Assembly: GCA_029550525.1 (NCBI GenBank)
Contig: JAKPHF010000001.1
Span: 1-64,000 of the forward strand
Reading direction: 5' to 3'
Source: Planctomycetota bacterium
Lineage (GTDB): Bacteria; Planctomycetota; Phycisphaerae; UBA1845; PWPN01
DNA: 64,000 bases
Under the pieces are notes generated by a model that worked only from the letters and a program-made list of their open reading frames with translations, ran no database searches and was not told where the DNA came from. Shown piece after piece: positions 39,247 through 47,885 of this stretch; position 1 is the stretch's first letter; each line of letters begins with the position of its first letter. Both the position numbers and the translations under genes were made by a program.

Positions 39247-39478
39247 CTCTGCAAATCTGCGTCCATCTGCGCTAATCTGCGGACACCCTTCTCTCTGTTA
39301 CCTCCGTTGCCTCCTGTTAGGTCATGTTTTCAAGCCATGCGTCTTTAACAGGAGCAAACAGAGACAACGGAGAGACGAATTCAGCATTGGTTTGGGGCGC
39401 ACGCACGTCACTGCGTCTGCTCTGATTTGGAACGTCGTGTTTTTGTCCGCAGATTTTCGCAGATTGGCGCAGATTTAG
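39247..39478. repeat. Nested inverted pairs of atctgcg and ctccgtt word repeats
   Basis: Order: atctgcgtccatctgcgcta (39255 on) ending tctgcggaca; ctctgttacctccgttgcct (39294 on) cctgtta; 25-base centre; ttaacaggagcaaacagaga (39345 on) caacggag; about 70 bases; ttgtccgcagattttcgcag (39443 on) attggcgcagat. The outer pair and the inner pair are each complementary, so the whole can fold as one long imperfect hairpin. No gene recognised from 38970 to 39982. Confidence 0.75.
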
Positions 39479-39982
39479 AAATGCGCTGGGTAAGCAGTTC
39501 GGGATGGATGGCGGTCTTGGCAGCAGGCGTCTTGCCCGATCTGAGGCGGCCAAGATGCCCACCACCCAGCACGCTCGCCAGCCGGCAAGGACCGGCAAAG
39601 TCGGTGGCAATCGCCGATCACGATGAGCGTGGGCGGCACGAGCCCAAAGCGGCGATCGAGCTGCCCACAACACCGATCAACAGACGGCCTGTTCTCATGA
39701 CGGTCCCCCTGATCCTGTTGTGCTCCCGAGGCAAATGAAAATGCAGATTTTGACTGGAAACTGACACAGATGCATACCATGCGGCCTATCTCCGTATCAA
39801 GCGGACCGTCCATCCGGTCCGGGAGACATGGGGCCTCGCTGCGGGCGACCTACCAGCGGCCACAGGCGGGGCAGACCGGCGAGCGGCCGTGCGCGAGCCG
39901 TGAATTGCATCCTGTCCGTCCACGCGCACTTGCGTTATGATCTCATCCGTGCGGTCAATCTGCGTCGCGAACGGAGAAAAAC
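39479..39982. other. Upstream region of the DUF6807 operon
   Basis: 504 bases with no convincing gene. Open frames here are short and compositionally unlike genes. A TATGAT at 39936-39941 may be a -10 box without a clear -35. Confidence 0.35.
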
Positions 39983-41296
39983 ATGACTTCCCATCGAAAG
40001 CACACGGTCGTGAGCGCCGTTCTCGTTCTGGTGTGCTCGGCAGCTGCGCGAGCCGCCGTGGTGGAAGGCGTTGTGCCGGCGGACTTTCCCGCCGGCGTGA
40101 CGGCCCCGGTGGCCGTGCCCATTCCGGCCAGCCTTGCCCGTGAGTCGGCACTGGATGGGCGGGTAACCGTCGCCGGAGCCGACGCCGGCCGCGTCACGCT
40201 GCAGGTCGAACCGGCCGACCCGATTGCCGGCACACCGACCCGAGGCTGGTTTTTGTGGACCGGCCGGGCGGATCAGTTGGGCAAGCCCATCACCGTCGAA
40301 CTGCGACCCGCCCGCAACGAACCGGCCGAGCCCGCCTGCACCGTCCGCTACAACGATCCGTTGGTCGAAGTGACCGCTCCGGACCGGCGGCCCATCCTCG
40401 CCTATCGGCACAGCCGACCCGACCCCGAGCTCAAATACCCCATGACCAGCTACATCCACCCGCTGGTCGGACTCGACGGCGAAATCCTCACCGATTGCAG
40501 CCCTGCCGACCATCCGCATCACCGCGGCCTGTTCTGGTCGTGGGTTCGGATCATGAAGGACGGCCAGCTCATCGGCGAAACCTGGATCCCGCGCGACATC
40601 GACATGGAACCGGGCGATCTGAGCATAAGCCAGGGCCCGGTGCTGGGACGATTCGCGGCTCGGCACTACTGGGTACATCAGCCGGGCTTCCCCCAAACCA
40701 CTCGTCCTGCCGATGCCCCGGCTCCTAAAGCCTCGGATCGGCTCTTTCAAGAAGACGTCGTGTGCCGAGTCTTCGCGACGAGCGAACACGGGCGAGCCAT
40801 TGATCTGGATCTGACGCTCACCGCCTTGCAGGACGGCCTGAGCCTGGGCGGCCAGACGCAACTCAACAAAGGCTACGGCGGCGTGACGCTGCGATTCAGC
40901 ACCGCGCAGCAGGGCAAAGCCACGCAGCCCCAGGTCGTCGCCGACGGCCGCCGGATCACCCAGCCGGACGTGAACCGGCTCGAGGCGTTGTGGGTGGATT
41001 GGACGGGCATTTTCAACGGTCCGAACGGCAAGCCCCTGCCTCATCGTAGCGGCGGCGCCATCTTCGTTCACCCGACCCATCCGCCGCTGCCCGCGTCGCC
41101 GCCCGAGTGGATCACGCGTTTCTACGGCCCGATCAACCCGGCCTACCCCGGTCTCGATATGCTCGACATTCCGCCCGACAAGCCCATGCGGCTCAAGTAT
41201 CGCATCTGGATCCATCGGGGCGATGCCGCGGAAGGCGCGGTCGAGCCGCAGTACCGGGCCTATGCCGCCGATTGGCGGTGGAAGATGCCGGCGTAA
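39983..41296 (+). CDS. Secreted DUF6807 (PmoA-like) family protein
   Basis: 437 residues. A signal peptide (MTSHRKHTVVSAVLVLVCSA, AARA) is followed by a domain with the family hallmark SPADHPHHRGLFWSW (about 172-186), preceded by KYPMTSYIHPLVGLDGE and followed by GPVLGRFAARHYW and RLKYRIWIHRGD near the end. The family is widespread in planctomycetal carbohydrate-use regions; its activity is not established, and the old PmoA name is not evidence for methane oxidation. CGGAG lies six bases before the ATG. The alpha-mannosidase gene starts 66 bases downstream, likely the same operon. Confidence 0.85.
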   Translation: MTSHRKHTVVSAVLVLVCSAAARAAVVEGVVPADFPAGVTAPVAVPIPASLARESALDGRVTVAGADAGRVTLQVEPADPIAGTPTRGWFLWTGRADQLGKPITVELRPARNEPAEPACTVRYNDPLVEVTAPDRRPILAYRHSRPDPELKYPMTSYIHPLVGLDGEILTDCSPADHPHHRGLFWSWVRIMKDGQLIGETWIPRDIDMEPGDLSISQGPVLGRFAARHYWVHQPGFPQTTRPADAPAPKASDRLFQEDVVCRVFATSEHGRAIDLDLTLTALQDGLSLGGQTQLNKGYGGVTLRFSTAQQGKATQPQVVADGRRITQPDVNRLEALWVDWTGIFNGPNGKPLPHRSGGAIFVHPTHPPLPASPPEWITRFYGPINPAYPGLDMLDIPPDKPMRLKYRIWIHRGDAAEGAVEPQYRAYAADWRWKMPA

Positions 41297-41362
41297 CACG
41301 CCGGTTGTCCATCGGAGCAACGAGTTGTCTGTATTTTCGAACATCGTACGGAGATCAACGAG

Positions 41363-44062
41363 GTGAGTGGAAAGCGAACGGGTCATTATGTCGTCAGCAC
41401 CCACTGGGATCGCGAGTGGTATCAATCGTTCCAGCACTACCGGTTCCGCCTGGTAAGCCTGCTCGACGAAGTGTTGGACGTGTTTCAGCGTGAGCCGCGA
41501 TTCCGTTACTTTCAGATGGACGGGCAGTCCATCCCCATTGAGGATTACCTCGAAGTCCGCCCGGAACGCGAGCCGGAAGTGCGCAGCCTGACCGAGGAGG
41601 GCCGGCTTCGGCTGGGCCCCTGGTACGTGCTGCCTGACGAGTTCCTGGTCAGCGGCGAATCCATCATCCGCAACCTCCAGCTGGGCATCAGTGTGGCCTC
41701 GCGGTTCGGCAAGCCCTCGCGCGTGGGATTCTGCTGCGACATGTTCGGCCACATCTCGCAATTGCCCCAGATTTTCCGCGGATTCGGCATCGACAACGCC
41801 TTCGTGTGGCGCGGTGTCAACGAATCCACGCATGGCGGCATGTTCCGCTGGCAGGCGCCGGACGGCAGCGAGGTCATCACCTTCCGTTTCAGCCCCAAGT
41901 GGGGCTACTGCACCTACGCGTTCTGGGTGCGTCACGGCCACAAGGTTGACGAGCCGCTGACAATCGAGGACACCACCGAACGTATTCGCGAGATCGTCGA
42001 GTTCGAGTGCAACCGCACGCCGACGTCGGCCTTCCTCCTGTTTGACGGCGGCGACCACCTGGAAATCGTCCCCGAGACGCCCGACATCATCGAGCGCGCC
42101 AACAAGAGCCTCGAGAAGGTCGAGATCGTCCACTCGCATCTCGACGGCTTCGTCGAGGATTTGCGTGAGGAGCGCGACAAGATCACCAAGGTGTTCGTAG
42201 GCGAGCTGCGCGAGCCGGGCGAAGTCGGCGACGAGCAGTGGCTCATCCCCGGTGTGGCCAGCAGCCGCGTCCACCTCAAGCAGGCCAACGCCCGCTGCGA
42301 GGACGAACTGTGCCTGTGGGCCGAGCCGTTCAGCACGTTTGCCGCACTGCACGGCATGAGCTATCCCCGCGGATTTCTCGATGTGGCCTGGAAGCACCTG
42401 CTGCAGAATCATCCGCACGACTCCATCTGCGGCTGCAGCATCGACCAGCCGCACAAGGACATGGAGTATCGCTTCGATCAGTGCATAGGCATCGCCGCGC
42501 AGGTCACGGCCAACTCGCTCCACTACATCGCCGAACGGGTCACGTTGCCCGAGGTGGGCGAGCGCGACCTCGCCCTGGTGGTGTTCAATCCGTCCGCCGA
42601 CGCCGTCGACGGTCCCGTCGATCTGACGCTGCGCTTCCCCAAGGACATCGATGCCGTCTTCCAGGAATTCTTCCATTTCGAACCGAAGATCGGCTTCAGG
42701 CTCTTCGACGCGGACGGCAACGAACTGCCCTACCAGTACGTCACCCACCGACGAGACGTCATGGGCTTCCGCCGCTATCGCGGCAAGTTCCCGCAGCCCG
42801 ACCCGCGACACGAAGTGGACGTGACCGTCCCGCTGAAGATTCCGGCTTACGGCTACACCACGGTGATCTGTCGGCCGGCACAGAACGGCGAGCCCGTTCG
42901 CTATCTGGGCAGCATGGCGGTGGACGATCACACCATCGAAGGCGACAAGCTGCGCGTCAGCGTCGCCTCCAACGGCACGATCACTCTCACCGACAAGCGC
43001 ACCGGCGAGAGTTACCACAACCTGCTCACACTGGAAGACTGTGCCGACATCGGTGACGGCTGGTACCACGGCGTGGCGGTCAACGATCAGGCCTTCTCAT
43101 CCATCGCCAGCTCCGCCGAAGTCAGCATCGTCGAGGACGGTCTGCACAAGGCCACACTGGTCGTGCGGGTGACCATGAACCTGCCCGAGTGCTTCTTGTT
43201 CGACTCCATGCGGCGAAGCTCGACGTTCAAGCCCATGGTGGTCACGCACTACGTGACGCTGCGCCGGTCGGGCGATTCGGTGGAGGTCCGCACCGTCGTA
43301 GACAACAACATCCGCGACCATCGGCTGCGGGTGCTGTTCCCGACGAACGCTGAAGCCAGCACGTACCTGGCCGATCAGGCGTTCGACGTGGTGGAACGAC
43401 CGATCGCGCTTCGCGCCGACAACGCGCGTTACAAGGAGTTGGAGATCGAAACCCGCCCGCAGCAGACCTGGACGGCGGTGTTCGACAAGAAGCGCGGGCT
43501 GGCGGTGGTCAGCACGGGGCTTCGCGAGTCGGCGGTTCGCGACCAGCCGGCCCGTCCCATCGCGCTGACGCTACTGCGGTCGTTCATCAAGGCCGTGCTC
43601 ACCAACGGCAACGAAGGCGGCGAAATTCAGGGTCGCCACGAGTTCCGCTTCCGGATCGTGCCGCTGGCCGGCGCGCCCGACGTGGCCGCTCTCACTCGGC
43701 TGGGCCAGGCCCATTCCGCCGGCATTCGCGTGGTGCAGTTCGAACATCGCGACGTAGCGGGCGTCAGCCCGGTGGCCGCGAGCCGGCCGGCACGCGTGCT
43801 GCCCGCCACGCATTCGTTCATGGAGGTCTCGCCGTCGTGCGTGGTGACAGCCATCCACCAGCACCACCCCGAAAACACACCGGTCGTGCGGCTGTTCAAC
43901 CCCACGCAGAGCAAGATCGACGTGTCATTGCAGATGGAGAAACTCAGCCAGGGCGTGTTCACCGACCTCGAGGGCCGGGCCGGCGATCCGGTCAAGCCCA
44001 AGAACGGCAAGCTGCAGTTCTCCGCCGCGGCCAAGAAGATTGTGACCATTCGGCTCACCTGA
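41363..44062 (+). CDS. Glycoside hydrolase family 38 alpha-mannosidase
   Basis: 899 residues, normal length for GH38. Catalytic domain: zinc His/Asp in STHWDREWYQSFQ (about 12-24), GRLRLGPWYVLPDEFLVSGES, the nucleophile region CCDMFGHISQLPQI with Asp126, and HDSICGCSIDQPHKDME. C-terminal beta-sandwich domains follow (VEVRTVVDNNIRDHRLRVLF). It lacks a signal peptide, so it is probably cytoplasmic and acts on imported mannosides. GTG start with GGAG nine bases upstream. In an apparent operon with the DUF6807 gene, closed by a strong terminator. Confidence 0.93.
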   Translation: MSGKRTGHYVVSTHWDREWYQSFQHYRFRLVSLLDEVLDVFQREPRFRYFQMDGQSIPIEDYLEVRPEREPEVRSLTEEGRLRLGPWYVLPDEFLVSGESIIRNLQLGISVASRFGKPSRVGFCCDMFGHISQLPQIFRGFGIDNAFVWRGVNESTHGGMFRWQAPDGSEVITFRFSPKWGYCTYAFWVRHGHKVDEPLTIEDTTERIREIVEFECNRTPTSAFLLFDGGDHLEIVPETPDIIERANKSLEKVEIVHSHLDGFVEDLREERDKITKVFVGELREPGEVGDEQWLIPGVASSRVHLKQANARCEDELCLWAEPFSTFAALHGMSYPRGFLDVAWKHLLQNHPHDSICGCSIDQPHKDMEYRFDQCIGIAAQVTANSLHYIAERVTLPEVGERDLALVVFNPSADAVDGPVDLTLRFPKDIDAVFQEFFHFEPKIGFRLFDADGNELPYQYVTHRRDVMGFRRYRGKFPQPDPRHEVDVTVPLKIPAYGYTTVICRPAQNGEPVRYLGSMAVDDHTIEGDKLRVSVASNGTITLTDKRTGESYHNLLTLEDCADIGDGWYHGVAVNDQAFSSIASSAEVSIVEDGLHKATLVVRVTMNLPECFLFDSMRRSSTFKPMVVTHYVTLRRSGDSVEVRTVVDNNIRDHRLRVLFPTNAEASTYLADQAFDVVERPIALRADNARYKELEIETRPQQTWTAVFDKKRGLAVVSTGLRESAVRDQPARPIALTLLRSFIKAVLTNGNEGGEIQGRHEFRFRIVPLAGAPDVAALTRLGQAHSAGIRVVQFEHRDVAGVSPVAASRPARVLPATHSFMEVSPSCVVTAIHQHHPENTPVVRLFNPTQSKIDVSLQMEKLSQGVFTDLEGRAGDPVKPKNGKLQFSAAAKKIVTIRLT

Positions 44063-44101
44063 CACCGAATGCGTCGCATGCCAATGAGCGTCATGTAAAC
44101 G

Positions 44102-44134
44102 ACGAGGGACACCTGCAAGCCAGGTGTCCCTCGT
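44102..44134 (+). terminator. Terminator of the DUF6807-GH38 operon
   Basis: 14-bp stem ACGAGGGACACCTG/CAGGTGTCCCTCGT with a 5-base loop, then T4C. Confidence 0.85.
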
Positions 44135-44151
44135 TTTTCTCATCTCCCGCG

Positions 44152-44178
44152 CATGAGCGGCGGCTTGTCCCCGCCGAC
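44152..44178. repeat. gagcggcgg hairpin repeat
   Basis: gagcggcggcttgtccccgc, a short palindrome of the same family as 8279 and 44979. Confidence 0.5.
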
Positions 44179-44211
44179 TCTCCTTACAATCTCTTTCCAA
44201 CTTCGGTCCCG

Positions 44212-44838
44212 TTACTCTCCCAGTGCAGCAAAGATCTTCTCGTGCGGCACCATACCCGCTTCTGACAACAAGACCTTACCGTCGCGGCCGATGACGTAGA
44301 CCACGCGTTGCGTATGGTCCTTGCCTTTGCAGCCGTACGCCGCGGCGATCGCACTCTCCTCGTCGCTGATCACCGGAAACGGAAAGCCGTGCTCCTCCGC
44401 GAAGCGAGCGTGGGTCTCGATGCTGGCCGGGTTCACACCCAGCACGGTGGCATTGCGCCGCTCGAACTCGCTCCAATCATCGCGAACCGCACACAGTTGC
44501 TTGGTGCAGCCAGGCGTGAAGTCGGCCGGATAAAAGACCAGCACGACCCTCTGCTTCTCGAGCAGCTCGCTTAAGCGAAGTGTCTGTCCCTTGTGGTCCT
44601 TGGCGGAGAACTCAGCTGCCGGTTCGCCCGCCGGTATCAACTCTGCTCGCGGTGCCGCGGGTCGAAGCTCGGCGCCAACCGACGGATCATCCGTGGCCGG
44701 CTGCGATGCGGCGGGCTGCGAAGCCGCCGAAGCACGATCCGCAAGCGCTACTGACTCTGATTGACGGTCGGCCGCCTCGTCCGAGCAAGCCAGCATGCCC
44801 GCCAACGGGAATAGTGCGATCATCACGACGTGCCGCAT
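44212..44838 (-). CDS. Bcp-type peroxiredoxin, lipoprotein form
   Basis: 208 residues. A lipoprotein signal (MRHVVMIALFPLAGMLAC, Cys18) and an Ala/Ser/Gln-rich linker of about 50 residues precede an AhpC/TSA thioredoxin-fold domain. VLVFYPADFTPGCTKQLCAV holds peroxidatic Cys111 and a second Cys116 in the spacing of atypical 2-Cys Bcp enzymes; GVNPASIETHARFAEEHGFPF and VYVIGRDGKV complete the fold. It reduces peroxides at the envelope rather than in the cytoplasm, unlike classical Bcp. GGGAGG sits ahead of the ATG. Confidence 0.9.
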   Translation of the reverse strand: MRHVVMIALFPLAGMLACSDEAADRQSESVALADRASAASQPAASQPATDDPSVGAELRPAAPRAELIPAGEPAAEFSAKDHKGQTLRLSELLEKQRVVLVFYPADFTPGCTKQLCAVRDDWSEFERRNATVLGVNPASIETHARFAEEHGFPFPVISDEESAIAAAYGCKGKDHTQRVVYVIGRDGKVLLSEAGMVPHEKIFAALGE

Positions 44839-44978
44839 ATCGGATCCTCCCTTGAAAAGGTCGAATCATGATAGGCAGCACGCGTCATCGGACCACCAGG
44901 GCCCGAGCAGTACCGTGTCCGCGAGTGCGCGCATGCCGACGTCGGATGGCGCGAACGGAGTGCGAACTGACGGGGAAC

Positions 44979-45010
44979 GAAACGGCGAGGTCAAGCCCCG
45001 CCGCTCGCTG
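44979..45010. repeat. gagcggcgggg hairpin repeat, inverted copy
   Basis: aacggcgaggtcaagccccg, ccgctcgctg; the complement reads cagcgagcggcggggcttga, closely matching the cysC terminator stem and 44152. Confidence 0.5.
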
Positions 45011-45030
45011 GTGGAAGCTTAGCTTGATCG

Positions 45031-45085
45031 ATCCGGCTCACAGCTCAGAGCTCACAGCTTATGGAAGGCGGGCGAGACGCCCGCC
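45031..45085. repeat. Repeat block A plus GGCGGGC hairpin
   Basis: ggctcacagctcagagctca, cagcttatgg (block A, inverted), then GGCGGGC-gagac-GCCCGCC (45067-45085), which may terminate the PDZ gene. A similar GGCGGGC hairpin is at 61605. Confidence 0.6.
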
Positions 45086-45090
45086 CCCGC

Positions 45091-46302
45091 TCACCGCGCA
45101 CGCCGCAGTGTCTCACGGTAGCGGTCGTACAACTGCGGAGCCTTCTCCTGGAATGTCTTTTCATCCGGGAACGTCATGGTGAGCTGCGTGGGCCCGTCCT
45201 GCACGTGAACGGTAATCGACCCGTCGGGCTGCACCTCGAAACGCGCTTCCGGCTCGGCGGGCGACGCTTCCGGCTGTGGTGGCGCGCCCGGCCGTCGCCA
45301 GCTCGGCGGCTGCGGCAACGAAGGCACGCGACGGTCGAACTCGCCTCGGAATCGCTGGAAGTAGTCGCGTAGAGCGTCCTGGTACTGCCGCAGAGAATCG
45401 TCATAGCCCCACGTGGAATCCGGGTAGATCCGCCAGCGATACAAACGCGGCTCCGAAGGCGAGCCTGAGCCGAGGAGTTCCGCCGCTTCGGGGTCCAAGC
45501 GGCGCAGCTTACCCATGTCCGCATACACGCGGGTCTCGACGTCCTCCGGCTTCTGCCCGGGACCGAACCGCTTCACCTCAATACGGCCATCCGGCATGCG
45601 GCGAACGTGTAGAACGTTCCCGTCGGCGTCCACGCGACGACCTTCTTCCAACTCCTCGTTGCCGTTCGGGCGCTCCTCGCGCTGCGGCCACCGCCGATTG
45701 AGAAGTGCCTCGAGGTCCAGCGACTCCGGCAGTTCGCCCAGGTCGTCCAGAATCCAGCCGTCCGGCCCCGGGCGCAGAATCTTGCCGCGCAGGCCGAACA
45801 ATCGCCGGCGGCTCACGTCGGGATCGTCCTGGTACTTCATCGATTTCTCGTCCAGCCGTCGCGGCGCTTCCGCCAGCGTCGCCGTCACGTTGACCCGCTG
45901 GCCGGCTCGATACAAGACCATTTCGAGCTTGTCGCCAGGCCGCTTGTTCTGGATGTGTCGCGAGAACATCTCCACGCCGCGTTCGACGTTCTCACCATCC
46001 ACACGGACGATCACGTCATAGCGCTGCAGACCCGCCTTCTCGGCCGGGCTGTCCAGGAAGATGTTGGAGACCATCACGCCGCTGTCGCCAAGCTGCAGGT
46101 GCGAGGCCACGGCGGCCGGTACGGGTGCCAATTGTACGCCCAGCCAGCCCCCTTTACCCACCGGCACTACATATATCTCGTAGCCGCTGGAGACGTTGCC
46201 AAACCATCCGTACGTGTCGGATGCGACGGCTGCCGCGTTTGAAGCCAGCAGCCCAACCGTCGTCCATCCAATCGTTGCAACAGCCCATCTTGAGGATCGC
46301 AT
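45091..46302 (-). CDS. Exported PDZ-domain protein
   Basis: 403 residues. A signal peptide (MRSSRWAVATIGWTTVGLLA, SNAAAVA) is followed by one PDZ domain at about 50-135 (GWLGVQLAPVP, VMVSNIFLDSPAEKAGLQRY, DVIVRVDGENVERG) and a long Arg/Glu/Pro-rich region (RRWPQREERPNGNEELEEGR, RMPDGRIEVKRFGPGQKPED). There is no protease domain. AAGGAGA lies ahead of the ATG at 46302. It is third in a row with an ECF sigma and its anti-sigma gene, suggesting a periplasmic sensor or a regulon member. Confidence 0.82.
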   Translation of the reverse strand: MRSSRWAVATIGWTTVGLLASNAAAVASDTYGWFGNVSSGYEIYVVPVGKGGWLGVQLAPVPAAVASHLQLGDSGVMVSNIFLDSPAEKAGLQRYDVIVRVDGENVERGVEMFSRHIQNKRPGDKLEMVLYRAGQRVNVTATLAEAPRRLDEKSMKYQDDPDVSRRRLFGLRGKILRPGPDGWILDDLGELPESLDLEALLNRRWPQREERPNGNEELEEGRRVDADGNVLHVRRMPDGRIEVKRFGPGQKPEDVETRVYADMGKLRRLDPEAAELLGSGSPSEPRLYRWRIYPDSTWGYDDSLRQYQDALRDYFQRFRGEFDRRVPSLPQPPSWRRPGAPPQPEASPAEPEARFEVQPDGSITVHVQDGPTQLTMTFPDEKTFQEKAPQLYDRYRETLRRAR

Positions 46303-46435
46303 GAAAATCTCCTTGAGAGTGGAGGCAGTGGCGGCGCTGCCGTTTTCCGCAAGGGGCAAGCATCCCGCCCGTCCGGTATGGGCATGGACGCCCGCCCTTC
46401 TCCCCGAGACTCCAGATGATCTACCCTGCGCAGGA

Positions 46436-47008
46436 TCAGTAGTTCACTCGCACCGGCTCGATGATCGATCGCGCACGGTCGGCCTCGATCAGATACAAGC
46501 TTCCCGATTCGCGATCCCACCAACCGATGACGTCGCGCTCGAGATTCGTGGTCTCTCGACGCGGTCCCTCGACGTGAGACACGAGATTCGTCGGACCGGT
46601 TGTCATTGTGTCGGGCCGGGCCGGAGAAGGCCCGCCGCTGACAACCATCGCTCCTGAAACGTCCGCAGGGCTGGTGACATTCACGGTCGCCGCCCGGTGC
46701 GAGAGCAGCACGGCCAGCGTGATCGCCGCGGCCAGACCCGACACCAGGCCGAACGAATACCACCATCTTCGCGGGGGCGGATTCCACGCCGTTTCTGACA
46801 TCCGATCCGTTGTCCCAGCCGTGACGGACGGCGCAACCACGGCCCGCAGCAGTTCGCTGGCTTGCGCGTCCATGGCCGCGTATTCTTCGAACAGGGCCCG
46901 CGCCTGCGGATTGCGAATGAGCAGCTTGTCCAGCTCGAGCGACTCGGCAGCGGTCAACTCGCCATCCAGCTTGCGGTTGATCAGTCGTTCGGTGCGTTCG
47001 TCCATCAT
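46436..47008 (-). CDS. Probable transmembrane anti-sigma factor
   Basis: 190 residues. A short cytoplasmic helical domain (MDERTERLINRKLDGELTAA, ESLELDKLLIRNPQARALFEEY) resembles one copy of the double domain in 29772-30779, without zinc ligands. One membrane span (WYSFGLVSGLAAAITLAVLL) and a 75-residue outer part follow. It lies right after the ECF sigma gene at 47066; a GTG at 47059, only 7 bases past the sigma stop, is an alternative coupled start. It likely holds that sigma factor inactive. Confidence 0.75.
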   Translation of the reverse strand: MMDERTERLINRKLDGELTAAESLELDKLLIRNPQARALFEEYAAMDAQASELLRAVVAPSVTAGTTDRMSETAWNPPPRRWWYSFGLVSGLAAAITLAVLLSHRAATVNVTSPADVSGAMVVSGGPSPARPDTMTTGPTNLVSHVEGPRRETTNLERDVIGWWDRESGSLYLIEADRARSIIEPVRVNY

Positions 47009-47065
47009 CGCCACTGCCTTGATTCGTCGTGATTGTGTGCAGGCGCAAGGCCGCTTCACACCGCC

Positions 47066-47650
47066 TCACAAGACCTTGCCCGACAGTTTCTCCCGCAGAA
47101 GCCGTCTGGCCCGGACCAGCCGTGTCTCGACCGTATCGTTCGGCAAACCCAGCACCTCGCCGATCTCGGCGTAGCTCCAGCCTTCCACGTGCTTGAGCAC
47201 GAACGGCTCACGGTACAACTCGGGAAGCGAGGCGATCGCCTCCATCAGCACCTGCTCCTGCTCGCTGGCGAGCAGCGCCTGGTCGGGACGACTCGACGCA
47301 CCGGCCGGCACTCCTTCGAGCATCTCGCTCCCGCTACCCGGAGCCCCTTGCAGCCTCTTTCGCCGCTGGCCGGAACGCAGGGCGTCCGTCGAGGCGTTGC
47401 GAGCGATCCGATAAAGCCACGCTCGCCACCGACTGGTGTCGTCGAGTCGACGGCATTCCCGCCAGACCTGGATCCAGACGCGTTGGCAGATGTCGTCCAG
47501 ATCGTCGGCACGCCCCACCACGCCGAACACGACGGCGCGGACCCAACGCCCCTGGGCCCGGACGAACTCGTCCATGGCGTGAGCGTCGCCGGCTTGAATC
47601 GCCTGGATCACCAGCCGGTGCGGGTCGTATTCCAGCTCCAAAGGTCTCAT
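47066..47650 (-). CDS. ECF-type RNA polymerase sigma factor
   Basis: 194 residues. Region 2: DEFVRAQGRWVRAVVFGVVG, DDLDDICQRVWIQVWRECRR, RWRAWLYRIARNASTDALR. Region 4: LMEAIASLPELYREPFVLKH, SYAEIGEVLGLPNDTVETRL, VRARRLLREKL. The ATG at 47650 has AAGG close upstream; the longer frame to 47731 adds 27 unlikely residues. It heads the sigma/anti-sigma/PDZ cassette, parallel to the one at 28.3-31.4 kb. Confidence 0.93.
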   Translation of the reverse strand: MRPLELEYDPHRLVIQAIQAGDAHAMDEFVRAQGRWVRAVVFGVVGRADDLDDICQRVWIQVWRECRRLDDTSRWRAWLYRIARNASTDALRSGQRRKRLQGAPGSGSEMLEGVPAGASSRPDQALLASEQEQVLMEAIASLPELYREPFVLKHVEGWSYAEIGEVLGLPNDTVETRLVRARRLLREKLSGKVL

Positions 47651-47885
47651 GGGCCTTATCGCTTGCGGCCTTGCGGGCTCCTTTGAAAGTATGGACGCCC
47701 GCCGACCGGCTACCCTGTCAAAGATTGGCAAGCCTCACGGACTGCCATCCAGATCCTATTACGATCGCAAGGAAATCGGAGATGCACTAAGGGGCGTGTG
47801 CGTCCCACGCAACAGAGTCGCCCGGGTCGAGCCCGGTGGCTCGCGGGCAAGCGACTGCGGTGGTCATTCAGGACAAGGCAGTTTC

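Noticed and set aside
39142-39478. CRISPR array
   Set aside because: The words are short and imperfect, arranged as inverted pairs without unique spacers of constant length, and no cas gene is in the window.
39427-39738. Small plus-strand frame as a gene
   Set aside because: Starts inside a word repeat, has no domain and no ribosome binding site.
39935-43069. 1044-codon open frame on the minus strand
   Set aside because: Exactly antisense to the DUF6807 and GH38 genes; an artefact of GC-rich codon use on the other strand.
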